Shown one piece after another: positions 61,386 through 64,000 of a stretch of 64,000 nucleotides of DNA. How positions within the stretch are numbered: position 1 is the stretch's first letter; every line of letters begins with the position of its first letter. The translations under genes and the position numbers were made by a program. This stretch comes from an uncultured Latescibacterota bacterium (GTDB lineage Bacteria > Latescibacterota > UBA2968 > UBA8231). Where the stretch lies: NCBI GenBank assembly GCA_951813615.1, contig OX638377.1, forward strand, positions 2,604,001 to 2,668,000, written 5' to 3'. The notes below the pieces were generated by a model. It did no database searches. It was given only the letters and a program-made list of their open reading frames with translations, and had not been told where the DNA came from.

Positions 61386-63394
61386 CGCTGCGAAGCGGCT
61401 AGGGGCCGGTCGGTGCGCACGAGATCGGCCAGTTGGCGCAGATGCGTGCCGAGGGGAAACTCCGGCTTGAAATAAGGCATCGAAATCAAAACTTGGTCGA
61501 GATCGCGTTCCAGTTGCGCTGGCTCCAAGACGCCGCGCTGCAAAAATTCGATCAACATCAGCACGACCTGCTCGCGAATCTGCCAGTTCGAGTGCAGATA
61601 GAAGCGGCGCAGCCGCGCTAGCAGATCGGGATTGTGACTTATTTTTCTGAGGGCGCTCAGGGCTTGAACGATCACTTCCGGCGAGCTGTCGTCGAGGGCC
61701 GCAAAGAGCGTATTTTCGATCTCGCCATCGACGGCAAACAACTCGCCGAGGGCCCGCGCCGCCCACGCCCGCACCTCGAAGTAGGGATCCACCTCTAGCG
61801 CGTTCAGCAGCGCGGCTCGGGTTTGCGCGTCAGTCGCTCTCAAGCCGCGTAGACCGTATTCGACCACATTGCGGCGTATAATGCCTCCGTGGCGGTAGTC
61901 GCCGCCACAAAGACGGCGCCTCCATCCGGTCGGGGTGCGGTCGGTGAGGATGTGCAGTAGCAAGGGCAGCCGCTCTTGGTAGTCTAAGACCGCAACGAGT
62001 TTGATGCCCACATTGCGCCGCCCCAGCGGGATTTCGCACCAACCCTCGGACACGAGCAGGCGATCGGTTTGATAGCGCAGATAGGCCAGTTCGCCGCGCT
62101 CCATTGCCGCCACGCCCCCGACTTCTTTGACCCGCGCTCGCACCCAGCGCAGCAAGGCGTTGGGCGCAGTCGGCAAGCCGCTTTTGGCCGGTGACGACTC
62201 CAATCGCAACGGTGGCGGACGCTGCCCGGCGATGAGGCTGTCCAGTTCAGCCGTGATCAGTTCGAGGCTGTTGGTCTTGGGCATGGTCTTAGCGGCCGCA
62301 CTCATGGCCTGTAACCGCTCTTCGTCGGCACACAACGCGAGTACCTGCAGCGCCAATTTCTCTCCATCCAGTCCGCTATAGATGCTGGCGTCGTCCCAAA
62401 ACGCCTCTTGGTAGAGCACCTGAGCAGCTCCTATCCGCTCCATCTCCCGTGCGTTCAGCGCTTGGTGATCTTCGGCCGATGTCGGCAGCGGCACAATCAG
62501 CGTGGGCGTCCCACTGACCGCCATCTCGGTGAGGGTCCCTGCGCCCGACCGGCAAATGACCAGATCCGCCGCGGCAATCAGATCGGCGATCTCATCTGCG
62601 TAATCAAGGCGTCGGTACCAGTCGCCTTCGCCCTCTACCCCCATCTCAGCTAACGTGGCCTCAGTATCCGCCACAGCGTCGTAATCCGGCCCCTTATAGA
62701 GGCCCGTGACGTGGATAACCACCAACCCAGCCGCTTGCCAGCGGGGCAAGGCTTCGAGTACGGCCTCGTTGATGGCCTTGGCCCCCCCCGACCCGCCAAA
62801 GGCGAGCACGACCTTTCGACCTTGGTCAATGCCCAATTTTTCCCGCGCGGCCTGCCGATCGAGGTCCAAAAAAGAGCGGCGCACCGGATAGCCGACCACG
62901 GCCACCCGCTTCGCGTCAAACCAGCGACCCGCCTGCTCAAATGCCACGCCGATTCGGTGCGCGAGCCGTCCGGCAACTTGGTTCAAAAGCCCGGGATAGG
63001 CATTCGGTTCGTAGATAAAGACGCGAGCGCGAGAAAGGCCGACCTTGGCCAGCACACCGTGCGCGAAGAGAATCGGCGCACTGACGAAGCCGCCTGTGCT
63101 GATGATGATTTGGGGCCGATAGCGCAGGAGGATGAGTGCCCCTTGGGCGACCCCGACCGCGAGCGCGATGGCAAATCGCAACAGGGGTACAAGAGAACGA
63201 GTGCGCGGGAAGGAACGGGCTCGCACAAAGCGGATGCGGTATCCCTGATCGGGCACGACCCAAGCATCCAGCCTGTCTCGATGACCCACGTAGAGGAATT
63301 CAGCGTCTGCCCGCGTCTGCCGAATTTCGTTGGCAATGGCCAAGGCCGGGTACACGTGGCCACCCGTGCCGCCGCCGGTGAGCAAGTACTTCAT
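61382..63394 (-). CDS. murG: MurG with HEAT-like C-terminal extension
   Basis: 670 residues against about 360 for ordinary MurG. Residues 1 to about 375 are a full MurG: GGGTGGHVYPALAIA (residues 7-21), EPNAYPG, FGGSGGAKAIN (about 195), CRSGAGTLTEM (about 280) and LPTSAEDHQALNA. It adds GlcNAc to lipid I to make lipid II at the inner membrane. The remaining 290 or so residues, Leu/Ala/Arg-rich and helical, contain HEAT-repeat-like units such as VRAWAARALGELF, DDSSPEVIVQALSALRKI and WQIREQVVLMLIEFL. The frame is continuous with no stop or frameshift. The extension may be a protein-docking module. Confidence 0.92.
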   Translation of the reverse strand: MKYLLTGGGTGGHVYPALAIANEIRQTRADAEFLYVGHRDRLDAWVVPDQGYRIRFVRARSFPRTRSLVPLLRFAIALAVGVAQGALILLRYRPQIIISTGGFVSAPILFAHGVLAKVGLSRARVFIYEPNAYPGLLNQVAGRLAHRIGVAFEQAGRWFDAKRVAVVGYPVRRSFLDLDRQAAREKLGIDQGRKVVLAFGGSGGAKAINEAVLEALPRWQAAGLVVIHVTGLYKGPDYDAVADTEATLAEMGVEGEGDWYRRLDYADEIADLIAAADLVICRSGAGTLTEMAVSGTPTLIVPLPTSAEDHQALNAREMERIGAAQVLYQEAFWDDASIYSGLDGEKLALQVLALCADEERLQAMSAAAKTMPKTNSLELITAELDSLIAGQRPPPLRLESSPAKSGLPTAPNALLRWVRARVKEVGGVAAMERGELAYLRYQTDRLLVSEGWCEIPLGRRNVGIKLVAVLDYQERLPLLLHILTDRTPTGWRRRLCGGDYRHGGIIRRNVVEYGLRGLRATDAQTRAALLNALEVDPYFEVRAWAARALGELFAVDGEIENTLFAALDDSSPEVIVQALSALRKISHNPDLLARLRRFYLHSNWQIREQVVLMLIEFLQRGVLEPAQLERDLDQVLISMPYFKPEFPLGTHLRQLADLVRTDRPLAASQR

Positions 63395-63500
63395 TAATTT
63401 TTAATTTAAAGTAAGGCCGTTTAGACCAGTAGAAGCGATCCCCACATTCCAGAAGGGCCTATGTTCCTAATATAGAAGGTGTTAGTCTGGGTGTCTAACC

Positions 63501-64000
63501 CTACTGGTAGGACTCGGTGCGGTCGCCGCCATTGACGCTTATGTGCTGCCCCGTCACATAGCTGGCCGCCGGCGACACCAGAAAGACCACAGCCGCCGCC
63601 ACCTCTTCAGAGCCACCCGCTCGGCGCATGGGAATACTGTTGAGAAATTGCTCCCGCACCTCTGGCGTCCGCCGCGCTAGTGCTCCGCGCCCCATCCCCG
63701 CGTCGATGATCCCCGGCGACACCACATTGACGCGGATGCCGTGCTCGGCTTCCTCTTTCGACAGCACTTTCGTCAAAGCCACGACCCCGGCCTTGGTGGT
63801 CGCATACGCCGCCGCGCCGCCCGGCAGCGTGTTGACCACATTCGAGGCAATATTGACGACCGCACCGCCGCGCTCACGCATCCGTGGTAGAGCGGCCTTG
63901 CACATGTAGAGGACGCTATTGAGGTTGACATCGAGCACCCGATGCCAATCCGCCAGCTCCATATCGGCTACGAACTGCCCGCCGATGGTGATGCCGGCGT
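63501..64000 (-). CDS. Short-chain dehydrogenase/reductase (5' end outside window)
   Basis: C-terminal 166 codons of a classical SDR. VNLNSVLYMCKAALP, catalytic Ser in NIASNVV, YATTK (catalytic Tyr/Lys), VSPGIID and the closing GQHISVNGG are all present. The NAD-binding N-terminus lies beyond base 64000; the frame is open through the edge. Similar to 3-oxoacyl-ACP reductases and sugar dehydrogenases; substrate not predictable. The 106-bp gap to murG holds nothing I recognise. Confidence 0.9.
   Translation of the reverse strand, partial: AGITIGGQFVADMELADWHRVLDVNLNSVLYMCKAALPRMRERGGAVVNIASNVVNTLPGGAAAYATTKAGVVALTKVLSKEEAEHGIRVNVVSPGIIDAGMGRGALARRTPEVREQFLNSIPMRRAGGSEEVAAAVVFLVSPAASYVTGQHISVNGGDRTESYQ

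Overview
The window is a contiguous stretch of a GC-rich, Gram-negative-type bacterial chromosome. Outer-membrane genes are plentiful: two TonB-dependent receptors, a phosphate-type porin, a second barrel-like protein and lipoproteins. One secreted protein ends in the Asn-Tyr-Pro-Asn-Pro-Phe-Asn-Pro type of sorting domain known from Bacteroidetes/Chlorobi and relatives. Together with several sugar-acid and Gfo/Idh/MocA-type enzymes and a MEP-pathway IspG, this suggests an uncultured member of the wider FCB group, perhaps Latescibacterota-like. That placement is inference only. No rRNA, tRNA, CRISPR array, prophage or complete insertion sequence was seen.

Layout. 1-9.3 kb is a metal (probably zinc) island: a ZnuD-type receptor, His-rich lipoprotein, Cys/His small membrane protein, two copies of an SO_0444-type permease in opposite orientation, a CDF exporter and a ZIP transporter. 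Inside it lies a tandem duplication of about 1.2 kb whose two copies have decayed in complementary ways. 9.3-12.4 kb holds Gfo/Idh/MocA-type oxidoreductases, 12.5-13.0 kb a HicA-like toxin/antitoxin-type pair, 13.1-16.5 kb a fused indolepyruvate ferredoxin oxidoreductase, and 16.9-18.9 kb a sulfite-oxidase-like molybdoenzyme and a barrel protein. 18.9-22.5 kb is a chain of overlapping surface-glycan genes (glycosyltransferase, WbqC, PIG-L deacetylase, DegT aminotransferase) that begins with the relic of an epimerase gene. 22.7-27.7 kb carries ispG and a sugar-acid catabolic operon (aldolase, PfkB kinase, 2-hydroxyacid dehydrogenase, enolase-superfamily enzyme). 27.7-29.9 kb is a graveyard of toxin/antitoxin and nuclease fragments, one of them cut by a miniature transposon.

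30.0-45.8 kb is a phosphate region. On the minus strand it reads porin, pstS, pstC, pstA, pstB, phoU, phoB-like, phoR-like, then a cytochrome c and a HupE/UreJ protein. Divergent from the porin is a TonB-dependent receptor followed by a secreted sorting-domain protein whose promoter region carries four Pho-box-like half-sites at 10-11 bp spacing. I infer that the receptor, the secreted protein, the porin and Pst form one phosphate-starvation uptake system across both membranes. PstC carries a large propeller-like periplasmic insert and PstA a coiled-coil insert.

45.8-64 kb is mostly housekeeping: glgC, a 14-repeat secreted WD40 protein, an SDR, an S1-domain protein with trpB and trpA, a quinone reductase, aspartate kinase, a HEPN/MNT pair, a class V aminotransferase, recG, mraY, a murG with a long HEAT-like C-terminal extension, and a partial SDR at the right edge.
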